This document shows positions 45,201 through 60,200 of a stretch of DNA of 64,000 nt, piece by piece (the first letter of the stretch is position 1; each line of letters begins with the position of its first letter). Source of the stretch: Mermis nigrescens (lineage: Eukaryota > Nematoda > Enoplea > Mermithida > Mermithidae); assembly GCA_036768485.1 (NCBI GenBank), contig JAVLUZ010000154.1, forward strand, positions 25,533,637 through 25,597,636, written 5' to 3'. Both the position numbers and the translations under genes were made by a program. A model generated the notes under the pieces. It had not been told where the DNA came from. It saw nothing but the letters and a program-made list of their open reading frames with translations, and searched no databases.

Positions 45201-48200
45201 AATCAGAATAAGGGTAAATAGTAAAGTTTAATTGAACCGAAACAATGCAATAAAAATTGGCAGGTATAAGCATCGTAATATAGAGTAGACTTTAATTTAT
45301 ACAATTTTTGGTCGTTTTGATTATTTTTGTCAAAAATTTTGGATTAATGACCGTTTCATCGCCTAAATTTATCCAAAATTCATCAACAAATTTTACCCTA
45401 CGTTTTTCGAAGGCCAAGGGCCTCGAACTCCACCTAAATTTCCGGTCTAGTACTCTCTTTTTCACGTATTTTACCATTAAATTGTTTTATTGCCGTAAGT
45501 TCTGTTATACTTTTGCGACAGCCTTTCGAACATGAAGCAACGCTTTCCACTATCGAGGTAGAGGCAGTGGAAGGGTCCAATAATAACTAGGGATATCCGA
45601 GCCCTTTCATCACAGGAAAAGTGTTCAGTGAAAATTTAAGGTTTAAGATAATAAATTTTCTGTGTATAAATCGACTGGCATGCTAGCATGCAGTTAAACC
45701 CGTAATCTAATGTTCCAAGCAAGATTCATAATCGAAAAGGAGTCTCACAGTCACGTGTTTTAGAAGAATTGAAATAAAAATTTTTGATGCGGGTGAAAGA
45801 CCCGCAAATGGGATATCAATTAAAATTCGATCAAATGAATTTTTGAAATTAAATCAAATTTGATAAAATTTATAATAATCGAAAAAATAACAATGCAATA
45901 CTTCAACGGACAAGCTCATCCATATGCACTCGATAGAGCAAGCCTTAATCTGACTTGTCAAAATCAGTTCATAAAAGAATCATGATATACACGGCAGCGC
46001 TAAGAATATTTATTGGGCTTTAAATTCCAGCTGGCTAGAAAAATGAGCCAGCGATCTTTAGGTAGAGAGTGTAAGAGGGTTGCAAATAATCGCTGGCCTT
46101 ATCATACAAATTCAGTCAAATCCAGTGTTTTTTTGTACAAGGTGCGTTTGTACATGTACAAAGATGGTCCCTAAAAGTCCTTCGTACATTTTGTGCACAC
46201 AAATTTTTGGGTACTATAATATGGTACAGTAGCGATTTTAGTGTGGCAAAACCAGATTTATTCGACCTTTGGTAGTGTATTTTAGCTAATTTATGGGTTT
46301 TTGAGTGCAAAAATCACTAATAACTGTCTCCAAACGGCGCGAAGCGCCGAGAAATTCGACATTTTTCCTTTCAAAATGCAATTTCTGATATTATAAAGAT
46401 ATATATAACTACAAAAATTACTCATTTCCGGCGCGAAGCGCCGAATATTTTAGCGGATTTGAAACCTTTTTTGCAGTTTTTGTCTTCCCAAAAATCTTTG
46501 CACATGTACAAAGACGGTCCCCATAAGTCTCTGTGCATCGAGAAAAATCTTTGCCGAATACAAAAAAACCGTGGTCAAATCGTTCTCCCGAATTTTAGAT
46601 TTATAGATCCCAGTCATACAAGACTGCAGGGGTATTTGGCAGTTTCACACCAGCAAAAAGTTTTTCAACCCCAGAATTTTTGCGAAAATGATGAGAGAAT
46701 ATCCTGATTCAAGCGTTTTCGGCGACTTATTCAGTCTAAATCTGCCGATTTTTTCGGCACTTTGCGTCAGAACAGCAATTTTTGACGATGTTTGCTTTAA
46801 TTTTATTGATTTTGCTTGAAATGTTTTGTTTTTGTCATTGAGAAAGAAGGAGCCTTGCCAGAAACGCCAAGAATGGTGTTTTTGGGCCGCATTAAATTCT
46901 TTGAGGAAAACAAGAAACCTTTTTTCGGTTTCACCCTCCTCCATGAATTCCCGTGCTGTATATTAGTATCTTTAATTATATAATATATGCATTAATTCCG
47001 CATCACTTATGGTGACGAACGCCAAAGCGGATAAATGATTTCCTATACTATTTCCTTACAAAGTGCCAACATTCAGTCGAAATTCTCAAAAAGTCGAAAT
47101 TTTTCGGCGGTTAGCGCCAGGGGCGGATTTAAGGGGGAGGGTGCGGCCACCTCCATCGGCTAAAAATATTTGGAGAGATCAATAATGGATATGTAATTTG
47201 CAATGTTTGACCATAGTATAATTTATCGTATTTTTCCGGCGCTGCGCGCCGGATTACACCTATTATTGACATTTATTTACTTTCTTGGCAACCAGGAAGC
47301 CGTTTTTGCTCATGGAATAGGTGTCAAAATAATTTGAACAGCAGAAACAGCTTATTTTAGCAGTTTTCGTCTATTTTCAATCAAAAATTTTCGACGTTAC
47401 GCGTAACTGCTACAAATACATGGTATTAAGCAGTAAACCCAGCTTTTAAACACCCATCCGCATAAATTTCACAAATTTTCCAGCGCTTTGATACAGATTT
47501 TTGCAAAAGTCAACGGAATTTAATAATTTTTTAACTCAAATTTCAAAAAATTTCGAAATTATTCGAAAAAATATTGCGTCCAAAATGATTTTATGTTAAA
47601 GTATACGTTGCAAAACGCCAAAAAACGCTATTTCGCGCGCGAATAGCAAATTTTGGACCTATTTTTGACTCTTTTTAAAAAATTCGAAATTCGGGGTACC
47701 GCCCCCTAAAAAAATTCTAGATCCGCCACTGCTTAGCGCCCGATCGATGAAATTCTATATCAATGGCAAAAACAGATAAAGTGGGCTAAAAAGTTAAAAT
47801 ACGCGGTCTTATAACATTAAGTGAAAAAAAATCTTTCATATATTGTCGCAACTTATTATTAAATATTCTTAAAAAGCGAAAAGGTGTGCATGCGCTACGA
47901 AAATTTGGAAAATTAAGGCTGCGACTCACGATGACTCAACTTTTTTTATTTAAATATTATTATTTGATACAGTAAAAAATGACTTACTCATCATTTTAAC
48001 AATCATAGAGCAAAATAAAAATTTCGCAGATAAAATTAAAGAAAAATCTCCAAAATTACCGTCAGCCAATGAACAAACAGTCATAAAAACTCGCTGTTTT
48101 TGCTAAAAACTTCGTAAGAGCGAAAAATTTTTCAAAGGGTCGGACGCATAGGTGGGCAGCACCAAAATTCTGGGGGGGGGGTTAAAAAATTTCTGGGGGG

Positions 48201-51200
48201 GGGGGTGAAAAAATTTTTACAGGTAAAAAATGGTCTTAAAAGTGGTCGTATGGAGAAAAAAACACCATTTTTCGACGTTTCTCATCCAGCACTATCTAAT
48301 GGTATCAAAAATTGCTAAAAAAGCAAAAAAAATTTTCTGGGGGGTATTTTGATTTCTGGGGGGGGGATTTCAACTTCTGGGGGGGGTGAATACCCCCCAA
48401 ACCCCCCACGCCCATGTGTGGTCGGGTCAGTGATCGACCGGGCTCAAAAAATACCGGGCCCGGGCTTTGCTGCCGGTCTTGGTACCGGGCCCGGGCCCGG
48501 GCTTGTATACCAACAACATGCCTTGCTTCCAATATAATGTTATGCATAAGAAACATATTTAGACCGATTTTACATTTTTTATTTGTCAAACGCAAGGCTT
48601 ACTGCTGTATCAAGACGATTTTTGAATTCTAAGCTCAGTTAATTATTCAATCTTTCCAAAAATAAATTAAGTAGTTGGCAAGGATTTCGGTAGCATTATT
48701 CAAGCAAGAACAAAGTTTTTAATACAATAGCGCGCAAATCCATTATTAAAATGCACGTGCAACTAAATACGCTTTGAAAAAGCACAAGGTTTCAATGTAG
48801 ATATTTACAGGAAATTGAACAATAAATTTATGCATTCAGACATAACAGCGACTATGATATGGTCGGATAGAAGATATGCTGTTTGGATTTTAGAACTCAA
48901 ACTATAGCGTACATTGACGTCAATTGAAATTGTGTAGTGTATAGGATAGCACACGTATTGAAGCCATAGGCGTAGCCAGGGGGCATTGGGGGCACATGCC
49001 CCCCCGAAATTATTCAGAAATTTTGTTGATTTTTCGAGTGTAATAATTGTGTCCAGAAAATTGACTTCAAAAAGGCAAAAAAGTCAAAACTTTTCCGGCG
49101 CTTCGTGCCTAGTTTTTATTATATTTATTGTTATATAAATCCAATAAGTTCAAAAGCTTAAATTAGCTAGAATAATCGATCAATTCACATCACTTAAGTG
49201 ATTTATTGCTCTATTTGTTCGTTGAATGAAACTGCGCATGCTTGTTGAGCATAAGAGTAAATGTGCGAAAATGATTGTGTACCACTCTGTCTATTCTTTG
49301 CATTGTTTGTCTTTCTTTACAAGGACAGGACACATAATCCTATTTTAAATGAAAGGAATGGCCAAATTTACTTATGTTTTTGCGCATTTTCTGTTTTCTG
49401 AATTATATCTTGTTAATAAGAAGGCCACAAATGGGTCTGAAAACGATAAGAACAAAATTGTCATTGATACATCTTTAATGGATTTAAATAGAATCACAGG
49501 CTAGCAAATTCATAAGAAATACGGACAACAGCTGAAATGGTAAACGTCTAAAATATTAACGATAATTATTTGAGGCCCGGTTGAGGCCCGGTGGTTTTCA
49601 GCCGGGCCCGGGCCTGCCTATGACCGGTCGGGCCCGGTCCGGGCCCGGGTACCCGGTCGATCACTGGGTCGGGCGCCGCAAAAGCTAATTTATCATGTTC
49701 AACGACGAGACTTCTAAACTGTCAAGTAAGTCACTGAACGCTATCGGTCAGAAAATCGAAGAATCACACGAAATAATTGCCAGAAAAGATCGCGGCGCAC
49801 TTCATAATGAGCTTGTTCCAAAAAGTGATTATCAGTTACAAATTAATTCAGTAATAAATTAATTATTCCGTAAAAAAATTAACTAAGTTACTTAAATTAT
49901 TCTAAACGAGAATAGAAATAGACGCCGAATCGTTTCGATTAGATAGATACTCAAATATGTGTGTATAAAAACCCTTGAATCACGGCTTATAACCTGAATA
50001 CAATATTAATTTTCAAAAATCAATAGGAGTGAAACTCACTAATGCTTCAAGCAGGCCCGTATCCAGGATTTTATTTCGGGGAAGGGGCGAAAATTTTGAG
50101 GTCAAATATCTCGAGAACCATTAGGAGATGGGCAAAAATAAAGGTATTTCTGAACATATCTCAACGAGCTCTATGCAATGGTTAAAAAATTAGAAAACCT
50201 GTTCTACATGTCTAACTTTAATTTGAGCGGTTTTGGGCGGGCTAAGATAAAAACTATACATAAACTATAAATCCGGCGCGAAGCGCCGAAACATTTCGAG
50301 TTTACTAGCTCAAAAGTACGCCGAAAACCTGTTTTGGTGGTTTTTAGACCTACTTTGAGAATTTTTCATTTTTTCCTTCGGGGTACCCTTGTGTGTTTCA
50401 AAAATTATTTTTCATTTCCGGCGGAGGGGGGGGCGGCCCCCCCCCGAAATACGGCCCTGGCTTCAAGCATATAGCTCAGACTTTCGCCAATTTTTTCCAT
50501 TTTAGCCTCTGTAAATTTAGATAAATTGTCACTCTGTCGACGATAAAAATTACGTAAGATTCTAAAATCGCCGGCGAAAAAACATAAATGGTGCTGATTT
50601 TGTTTTTTGATCGAAAGCAAAGTTATAAAACAATAGAAGTCATCGTTATGACAAAAAGGAAAAAAGACAGAAAGAAGAAATTTAAAAAAAAGAAAAATGA
50701 ATGAATAAATAAAAGAATGAATAATTAAATTACGTGTTCTAAAGAAGAGCATACTTGCGAATATGATCCCAATACGAACCCTAACCACACGTGGGCGTAG
50801 GGGGGGGGTTTGGGGGTATGCACCCCCCTCAGAAGTTAAAATACCCCCAGAAATCAAAATACCCCCCCAGAAATCAAATTTTGAATTTTTTGCTTTTTAG
50901 CGGTTTTTTGATGCCATTGGATAGTGCTCGATGAGAAACGTCGAAAAATGGTGTTTTTTCGCCATATAACCACTTTTATCACCATTTTTTAACCTTTGAG
51001 AATTTTTTCACCCCCCCCCCCCTAGAATTTCGGTGCTGCCCACCTATGACCCTAACCCGGAATGCATAGGCCGCCCATCGTAAAAAATAAATATTTTCAA
51101 CTTCCGCCCGCCATCGAGCTATTTAGAGGGCAATAGCTGTTAATACTACTTCTTAGATGATAAATTATCAGAAATTTTAAACATTTTCTGAATGTCAAAA

Positions 51201-54200
51201 AATTATAAAATAAATAAGATAAAATGAAAAAAATAAAATAAAAAATAAAACGGCAGAAAAATTCTATCAAAATTGGTCGACTAAGCGCCCTTAACCAAAA
51301 AAATTGAGTCGTTTACAAAACGGTCAAAAGAGATGCGCCAACTACCGTAACCCCGAATCGATTCGCTTCCTTAAATACCTGCGTATATAATCCGCTGACA
51401 CTACGAACACTTATATAATTTTAATTTATCTTTTTTATTTTTTATTATTTTTTATTATTTCATCCTTGACTGGACGAATATTAGGATCGCTTCGAATAAT
51501 TTCGTCATTCCCGTTCATAAAGCATCGCGTGGTCGATCTGGGGATCGGCCAGAGAACTTTATTGGTATTTATTTTGAAAAATAAATTATCAAAAGACATA
51601 ATAAATTATTACAAAATTGAAATTAAATTAATATAAAAGATTACAAAATGGCTAAACAAATGTAAACTTTTTATTTAGAAAATGAAGCTTATCTTATTAA
51701 TTAGGGGTTAAATGCTAAAATAGCGCAAAACGTAACGGTAATTCATATTTATTCATCCTTTTAGAACACTTTTGCAGAAAACTTATCACTTTAATCAATT
51801 TTGTCTCAATTTTGTATCATTTTCCCCAGAAAACTTCCCATTTATGGGTTCTAGGCCCCCAAACTCCCCTCCGTGCTTGCCCGTTCCCGTATCGTTTCCA
51901 ATAAGTAATTTAGCCACTTTAGGACCAAATTAGCGAAAATTGTGTTCAACAATGACACAACCGTCAAAAAACGAGAGGTGTAATCGTCTCGGGTCAATTA
52001 TCGTTATCGTCCCGTCGACAGGACGAGAACAAAAACGATCGTCTTTATATTCGTTCTCGTCCTTTTTCATTTATTTTCTTTATTTTTTGTTTATTTATTT
52101 TTTGTTCTATTTTTCACGTAGCTCACCCGAAAACATGGGCGAAGTGCACGTGCACAAAGAATGTATAATATTGATGACCAGTCCGTGGACCGAAGCTCGC
52201 AAAGATAGCGGACCCGTATTGACCAATACGGTAACAAAGTGGAATAAGGTCGGTAAATGCGTGACGACTAAAATTTGAATAATTTTTAAAAGTTATTCAT
52301 AAAAATTTGAAATTAAGGATGAAAATCGAATTAACGAAAACTGATCAAGTTAATTAAATTAAAGTTTATAACACGATAGTTTGATTATTATATTTAATAA
52401 AACGAATTTAAGCGAACTTTACTGAATACTCTGTCAAAAATAAAAAGAAAAATTTAAAATTTCCCAAAATTCCGACAAAAAGGCCTCAGATGAACAATTT
52501 GGCTAAATTTGAAATTTAAGTCATAAAATAAACCCATAAATGTTTTTGGCACAATTCCAAAATTTGCACGTAAGACTTGGTGCATTTAAATATTGGAGTA
52601 TTATATAATAAAAAAGTAACGTCTTTTGTGTGAAAGAAGTACGTTTTTTTATTTTGGTAGCGTAATTTAGCCAATTTTTTGTTCTCACGATGAAAATGCA
52701 AAAACTAATCGAAACAAGAAATATTTCGACGGCAAAACCTTCGCCGAATTGAAAAAAATTCCGTCGGATTTTTTAAAATCTTAAATTTAATTGGAATTAA
52801 AATTCAAATGCGACACGAATATTCATGAAAAACAAAAGAAATACAAAAATATTAAAAAAAACAAAATAGTGCAATAAGCACAATAGAATAAAAATAAAGC
52901 TTATTCGACCAAATTGAAGAATAATCCAACAAATGTATAGGATCGTTAAATTATTTGGACTTTAATATTACCGTCTAAGCAATTATTGAACGACAATAAC
53001 AATAAATAACGGGCCAAAATAGCAATATCGTTCCACAAAACGTGCTCTTCGAGACACGACTGCGGATTGCAGCAAGTTTTTTCTAGGAGCTGAACCGGAC
53101 AAATTACTACATAGTCGAAAAGTGTGTAAAGTAAGTTAAAGAGTCGGTTTAAATATGAATCACAACTTTAAAAAATATATTAATAAACTAAAAAACTGAA
53201 AGACAAAAGGGAAAATAAAGAAAAGATTCTGAAAAAATGACAACAATCAGTTTTTAAATGAATTTGGTCTTTGAATGAATTTAATTAAATAAATTTCAAG
53301 TTTTAAACTTTTAAATTTTAAACTAATTAGTTTTTAAGTGAATTTTAACGAATTGGGGACGAAATCCGGGCAACGGTAAAATTTTTTATTCAACCAAAAA
53401 GCCAAAAAGCCGAAAATTGCATAAACAAATGCGGAACGGAAAGAAATTAAAAATTAAAAGAGTAAAAAATAGAGTATAATAAAAGAATGAGTAAAAAAAG
53501 CTTAAAAAGCCATGGCCAAAGTACATACATAATTATTTACACTAGCATACATATCACGCATGCACACTGGCGAGTATGTGGAGGGGTATCCCCTAACACA
53601 ACATTTGAAAGGCATACCCCTCAGGCATAGGTGCACAAGGTCAGGGTCGGCAGGAAGGGGGGGGTAAAATCTCAGAAATCCAAAAGAGTAAATTTAACGT
53701 TCACAAATTTTCTGTTGTTTAAACGACCAAAATAGTCAAAATAGCCTATAAAACGCTTTTTTTCGTAGTAATTCAGCATTTTCAAAGCATTTGTAGTCCA
53801 TGTTGACTGCATTACATCACTTTTAACACTAAAGAATACAGAAATTAATCAATTTTTAGCGTTTTTTAGGTAAAAAAGTATATAAAAGTACTAATCCGTG
53901 GCGGAGCGCCGGGAAAATTTTGACATTTTCACTGATTTTGATGTCAAAAATGATGCAGAACAAGACCTGTTTGCTCAAAATCGCCGGACAGTACCGGTCT
54001 AGCTGACCCCTCAGGTAGGGGTAATACCCCCCTCACCCCCTATGTGCATGTGTGCCCTCAGGCCATTTGCGGACCAAAAGCTATTGTTGGAATTATGAAA
54101 AATAGCCAAACGATGTCCAGCAGTAAAATCTGAAGAATTTTTCGATTCATTAATTCATTCATTCACTTTTGTAAATTATTCTGTCCATATTTGATAGTTC

Positions 54201-57200
54201 GAGTCGTTCCATCGTTCTCATTATCATCTGTTTTCATGCAAACTCAATCACGAATATTCAAGAAGAGTAAAATACAACGAATTACGGCATTTTTATGGGT
54301 TGTGACGGTGGGGGGGGTAAGGGACGACAAAAAGATCTGAAGAAAACCAATTTAAACTCATCATTTTAGCGCCATAATTAGCCATAAAAAGTAATCATTA
54401 ACCCCCTGCAGGAAACTCGGTTCACCACCCTCCCAAACTTTTGACCGTGTGCACGTATGATACATATGGATGGGGAGGGGAGAGAGTGGATATAACTCAG
54501 CCTGAGCTTTAGAAAACTCATAGCTATATAGCCATTTCGACCGGAAAGACATTGTCGCTATATAGTCTTTTCGGCTCAGAAAAATAGGTACGTATATATA
54601 TAGCTTTTTTTGGAATCAGAAGCATACCGTGTGACTTCTGAAATGCTACGTATCAAACTCTTTTTTTGACTTTCGAAAGAATTTATAGCCGTTTCTCCGA
54701 CGCTTCAAAAACGCTAAATACGTAGCTATTTTTAGAACAAAATTGTTTATAAAACGATGATTTCAAAGCAATGCCATCGTTTTAAGCTGTAGAATCATTT
54801 TTACAAAGCAATTATGTACCAAGCTATATCAATTTTTAGATTTTCCTCCCTTCCTAAAAGGCAGATCTCGCGCACTTGCACAAGAGTCTTTGAATTCAAG
54901 AAATATTTACGCTTTTCTAACGTCCATATGCAAATAAGGAGGCAGAGTGTTACGACCATAGGTGGGCGGCACCAAAATTCTGGGGAGGGGGTGCAAGATT
55001 TTTCAAAGGTCAGAAAATGGCCTTACATAATTGAAGGTATGGCGAAAAACCACCATTTTTCAACGTTTCCCACCGAGCACTATCCATTGGCATCAAAAAA
55101 TTGCGAAAAAAACAAAAAATTCAAAAATTGAATTCTGGGGGGTATTTTTATTTCTGGGGGGTGCATACCCCCCAAACCTCCACGCCCAGGTGTGATTACG
55201 ACTAAATGAACATAAACAAAAATGGGCAAATTGAATTAACGAAAATCTATCAATTTCGTTTACGAAGTCATGCGCGGAGAAAAAATAAGCGGCTAGAAAA
55301 TTGGCATCAAAAACAGCACTTTACACTCAAAAGCCGGATAGAACGCCAGAATGAATGAAAAATGTCTATAATGTGGATAAAATTGTGAAAATCAATCGAA
55401 AGAGTAAAAATCTGATTACAAGAATTGAAAAATTAAATCCGGGCGCCAAAAATTCTCATTTAATGCACCAAAGCGTCGGGTGTTAAAAAATTTGCAGAAC
55501 ACCAGGCATGTAGCTGGCCGTCCTATTTGGGGGGACCAACACTAATTTGGGGGGACAAAGTCCAAAAAGGCCCAAAATAACACAAAAATAACGTTTAAAA
55601 AGTAATATTTTTCCGATTTTTCTGAATGTTTGAGGGGGGTCCGAAATCCCCCTATCCTCCAGAAATACGTGCCTGCCAGAACAGGGTGAGATTTAAAGAC
55701 AAACCTAAGAATCTGTTGAAAGAATGTAAAGTATTGTAAAAGTATTCACAAAAAAACAGAACGAGAGTAAACTCGAAAATAAGGAGATGCGATAATCGAT
55801 TAAGGTCGGTCAAAATACAAAATTCTCGACAATAATCCGAGTTAAAAAAATTGAAACATAAATAGAACACTTGCGACAGAAATACGACAGCAAGAAAAAA
55901 CTAAATTTATGAGTCGAAGATAATAAAATAAAATATTTAATAATTATGCGAATAAAACAAAAAAAATAAAATATAAAAACTTGAATTAAGTAAGAAATTA
56001 ATAATTTATTTTTATTATTTATGAATTAGTTGCGAAGCAGAAATACATATAAACATTTAAAATCTCAAAAAAATAAAAAATAAAGGATAATACAAAAATT
56101 TGAAAAAATAAATAAAAACTTACATTCATTAGCCTATTCACGACGTTATTGGCCACGACGCTTGTATTAGCCGCTGCTAAAGCTACAGTAGTATCGGCAA
56201 GCACTTCGGCTTGTAAGGATCCCAAACCACCTATTATGCTTTTCTGTACAAGATAATTAAAAAAATAATAATAAACAAATTCAAAAAATTAATAATAAAC
56301 AAATTAAAAAAATAATAATAAACAAATTAAAAAAATAATAATAAACAAATTAAAAAAAATAAACAAATTTAACAAAATAATAATAAACAGTATAGTAAAT
56401 AAATAAATAATTAAAAAATTAAAAACAAAGTACTTATACTTAAAGCGCGTACTGAATTGCTAGATTCGAACTCAAATTATAATTTTGTAATTAAACCGAT
56501 AAATCAAATTCAAATTTAAATAAATTTCATTAAAATAAATTTAATTAATCTGATGATTATTTATTTTTTAATACTTTTATAAAACCATCAAGTATCAGAT
56601 CCAACAGTTCGGATACTCGTCCGAAATTGCCCCAAATTTTCGCCTGTATCGACGGATACATCTGAAAAAATGAATGGATAGAACGGATCAGAAGAGGCTT
56701 GCCAAAATTACAAAAAAATTAAAATGCAAAAATAATACAGAAATGACAAAATTGAAAAAATCGATGAAAAAACCTCATTTTAGGCTATTCTTCATTAATT
56801 CGGGATGAGTAATTGATAATCATCAATTTACCCATGCGAAATAATAAGAGATTGCTATTAAATAGGCTGACCCATCGTTTACTTACAGAATAACTTAAGT
56901 TCCTCATTTAACGTGTAAATGTGTCCCGTTTATAGGGGTTTGACACGGGAGGTCTGGATAGAAAATCGAACTTTAAAGTCAGCTATCCTTCAGCCTGTCA
57001 CTACCAAGTGTTCAGGCACGAGTTTTATTCGTGCCTCAGGAAGAGAAAACTCGTTTGCATTACGTAGGGTTCGAACCGTCAACCTTCTGCACCAGGTGCA
57101 ACGGTGTTTACCACTACGCCACAAGGCGTCTTACTTACAGAATATAAATAATATAGAAATCGAGAACCTATTATTTTAGAAATTTGTCATTCACTTTTAA

Positions 57201-60200
57201 AGCTTTTGTTGAAACAGTTAAGAGACGAATCAACTTACGAAACTAATTTACTACATAATTTGAGAAATGTATTAAAAATGCAAATGAAAAGCCCGCTCAT
57301 CGGGTACAGCAGACCTAAAAAATCAGCAGGGACTTAAATATCACTTTATTAAAAATTAAAATTAATAATTAAGAATTGGGATTATTATTCATTTTTCAAG
57401 CAAATCAGAATAGATAAAAAATAAAAACTAATCAATAAAGTTATTCATTAAGAATAAAGTAAAATAGCACTCAGCGTGTAATTAACATTCTAGTATCGAT
57501 GCGGATCGCAACATCGCTGTAAAGTTTAGCACAAGTAATAAATAATAAATAAAATAAAGTAATAAAGTAATAAAATAAAATGAAAAAATTAGTACAATAA
57601 TAAATAAAATAAACTGAAAACACAGACAAAAGTTAAACAAAGTGAAAATAAAAATTTAACGGTAAGATAACGACTAGAAATTTGAATTAATCTTGATATT
57701 TTCAAATGATAGCTAGCGTAAGCATTTGAAAAATTTAGTACTTTTATCATATTTATTGAATTTTTCGAAATATGAAACAATTTAGTATTTTGATGCCATT
57801 TATTGAATTTTTCGAGAAGCAAGCTAAACCTCGAATTCCTCGATCGTCATGACGATCAATTTGTCCAAAATTTGACAAACTTTCTGCTTCTTCGTCTCGT
57901 CGCCCGTTATTTTACAAAAGCGTGGCAAATTAGCCAGCCAAGGAGTCATGTATTCCAGACACAAGTGCTTCAATTCTATGGTCGATTGACCGAATCCTTG
58001 AAAGAGATTCAGAAACAGTAATTAATTTATTAACAAATAAATAATTAACTTATTAATAAAAAATTAATAAACAATTCAGAAAAATATTAAAATAATAAAT
58101 AAAACAATAAGCTGCTTAATTTTGACCCCCCCCGGCGACTTTTGGGTCAAAATTCATGTTTTTGGGCCATTTTTAGGCTATTTTCTGCCATTTTCAGTGA
58201 AAATCAAATCATTACCCCTAATTTTGATATAAGTTGCATTTACGACTTCAAATCAGACACTGATGGACTTGCTCGCGCAATAAATTAAAAAAAGCGCAAT
58301 AACAAAATAATAATAAGCATTAGAATAAGCCACTAGATTATCAATAATCCGTACGCAGACCTGTAAAGGCAAGCTTTAAAAGGCTTAAAAAACAAATAGA
58401 TAAAGAACAATGATAAAGAAATTGAATAGATTTAATTTAAATTTAAAATTTTTTATACATTTAGAGTCGAAGGCTGAAAAAATGTATGAAGCAAAATGAT
58501 GAAAAATACTTAAATTTAGAAATAATTTTTAAGAGTAACGATGATTCTGACGGAGATTAAAACTTAGTTTGCATGGGTTTAAACAAACGCAGATCGAATT
58601 TGCCTGTAGCGTAACAAATGTACGAGGTAGGAGGAAACTGAACGTGGTCACGCCCATACAAATAACGTTTTCACGTAAAGGAATGTCAAACTGAACTGAG
58701 TACTATGCTCAAATTTTCGTTATATGCAGCGAACGAAACGCAAGCTTCCGGGTTTAACCGGGAACAATGTACATTTAATGAACTAAAATTACGAACATAA
58801 TTAAAAATTAGGATATTTTGAGAACCGATATGACAAAGAACCACTGTTTTTTCTTTGTACGAGACAAAGATTTTGAGGCTCGTACAAAGATTTTCAGAGC
58901 CATCTTTGTACAACGTACGTACAAAGACTTTTTGGGGCAAAGTAATAGTAATTTTAACACTTTTTTCGAGTATTTTTTTAGCAAAATTTCAAAAATTTTA
59001 GGCACTTCGCGCCGAATATCATAATTACGTTGTATTTAGCTCCAAGCGCTAGCATTAAACACTCCAAAATCTATCTTTAAGCATCTTTGTACAGATTTAA
59101 GCATCTTTTACATCTATTTCTGCTGTTTTATAAAGATTTTATGCAGAAAAAAGAACTATTAAACAATTTTGCACTGTTTTCTGCCGTTTGAAGATAAAAT
59201 TGACTCTTTTATCTTTGCGTTGCATTAAATTCATGAGCAAATTGGTGTCCATTATGAGATTCACTCAGCACATTGCAATCGCTTTATTATATATAATTGT
59301 GTAACACAAGTTATTTTAACTTACTGAGTCGAATTTTATGTGTAATTTCAACCTAAGACTCATGAAAATTTTGGCCTCTCGGGCCGAACTAATATAACCA
59401 GCTGAATTTAGGACAAAGTTACACCTTCTGCGAAGCGTGCGGGTCACGGATAACAATCAAGTAGTATGTAAAAATGTGTACATTCAATAGCATATCTATA
59501 CGTTATATGTACGAAAAAATTTTCGCTCGTACAAAGACTTTTCCGGAGATCTTTGTATATGTACAAAGAGGCTCGTACAAAAAAAATCAGTCCTAAGAAC
59601 TAAAATAATTGAGAAAATAATAGCGAAATAATAGAATGCGGATAATCCAAGAAATCATGAATAATCGCCGAGCGGAATAACGTGTTAGCGAGTTGGAAAA
59701 TAAAATTATTACGAAAATCCAACGGCTCGAACAGCTGCGTTTCCTTCTGGAATAAAATAAATTCTTAGGTGGGCACCATCATAGATAAACAGCATGGCCG
59801 GTCTGGGGGAGGGGGTCAGCTGGAGAGCTTTGTTGAGTCCAAATTGTCTCAAAAATTACTTTAAATGCTAAAATAACATCAAAGTTAATCCACAGTTTAT
59901 AATCGCCTTCAGGCACTTTTTACGAAACATTTTTAATTACACCATATTTTTTTCGTAATTATATGTATTTTGTTCTCCTTAACGATTGACAGACCCCACA
60001 GCATGACCTGTCCAGGGGTCGGCTGGTCAGGGGATTAATTATTGGGCTTTATTCGAGCAAAGCGACTTCAGAAACTGGTATAAACAACAAAATACGAGCA
60101 CAGTTGAAGAAGTTTTGTGATTTTAGTCCACTTTTGGCCTACGTTGTGCCTACGTTTTGTTCAGAAAATTTCTGACTCGCGTTAGGGAGTTGGGCATATT

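Noticed and set aside
45292..45477. 61-codon minus-strand frame ([20 protein letters not shown]).
   Set aside because: Looks protein-like but is short, has no recognisable family and no splice support as part of NF1.
51940..52278. Plus-strand frame ending in [20 protein letters not shown], seemingly a conserved exon.
   Set aside because: The minus strand of the same bases encodes NF1 exon w7 with matching splice phases; the plus-strand frame is its shadow.
57060..57130. Possible functional tRNA gene on the minus strand.
   Set aside because: A and B boxes are present, but the T stem and acceptor stem do not pair properly and the unit is flanked by a target duplication, so it is a SINE head.
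57803..58021. 72-codon plus-strand frame.
   Set aside because: Shadow of NF1 exon w3 on the minus strand.
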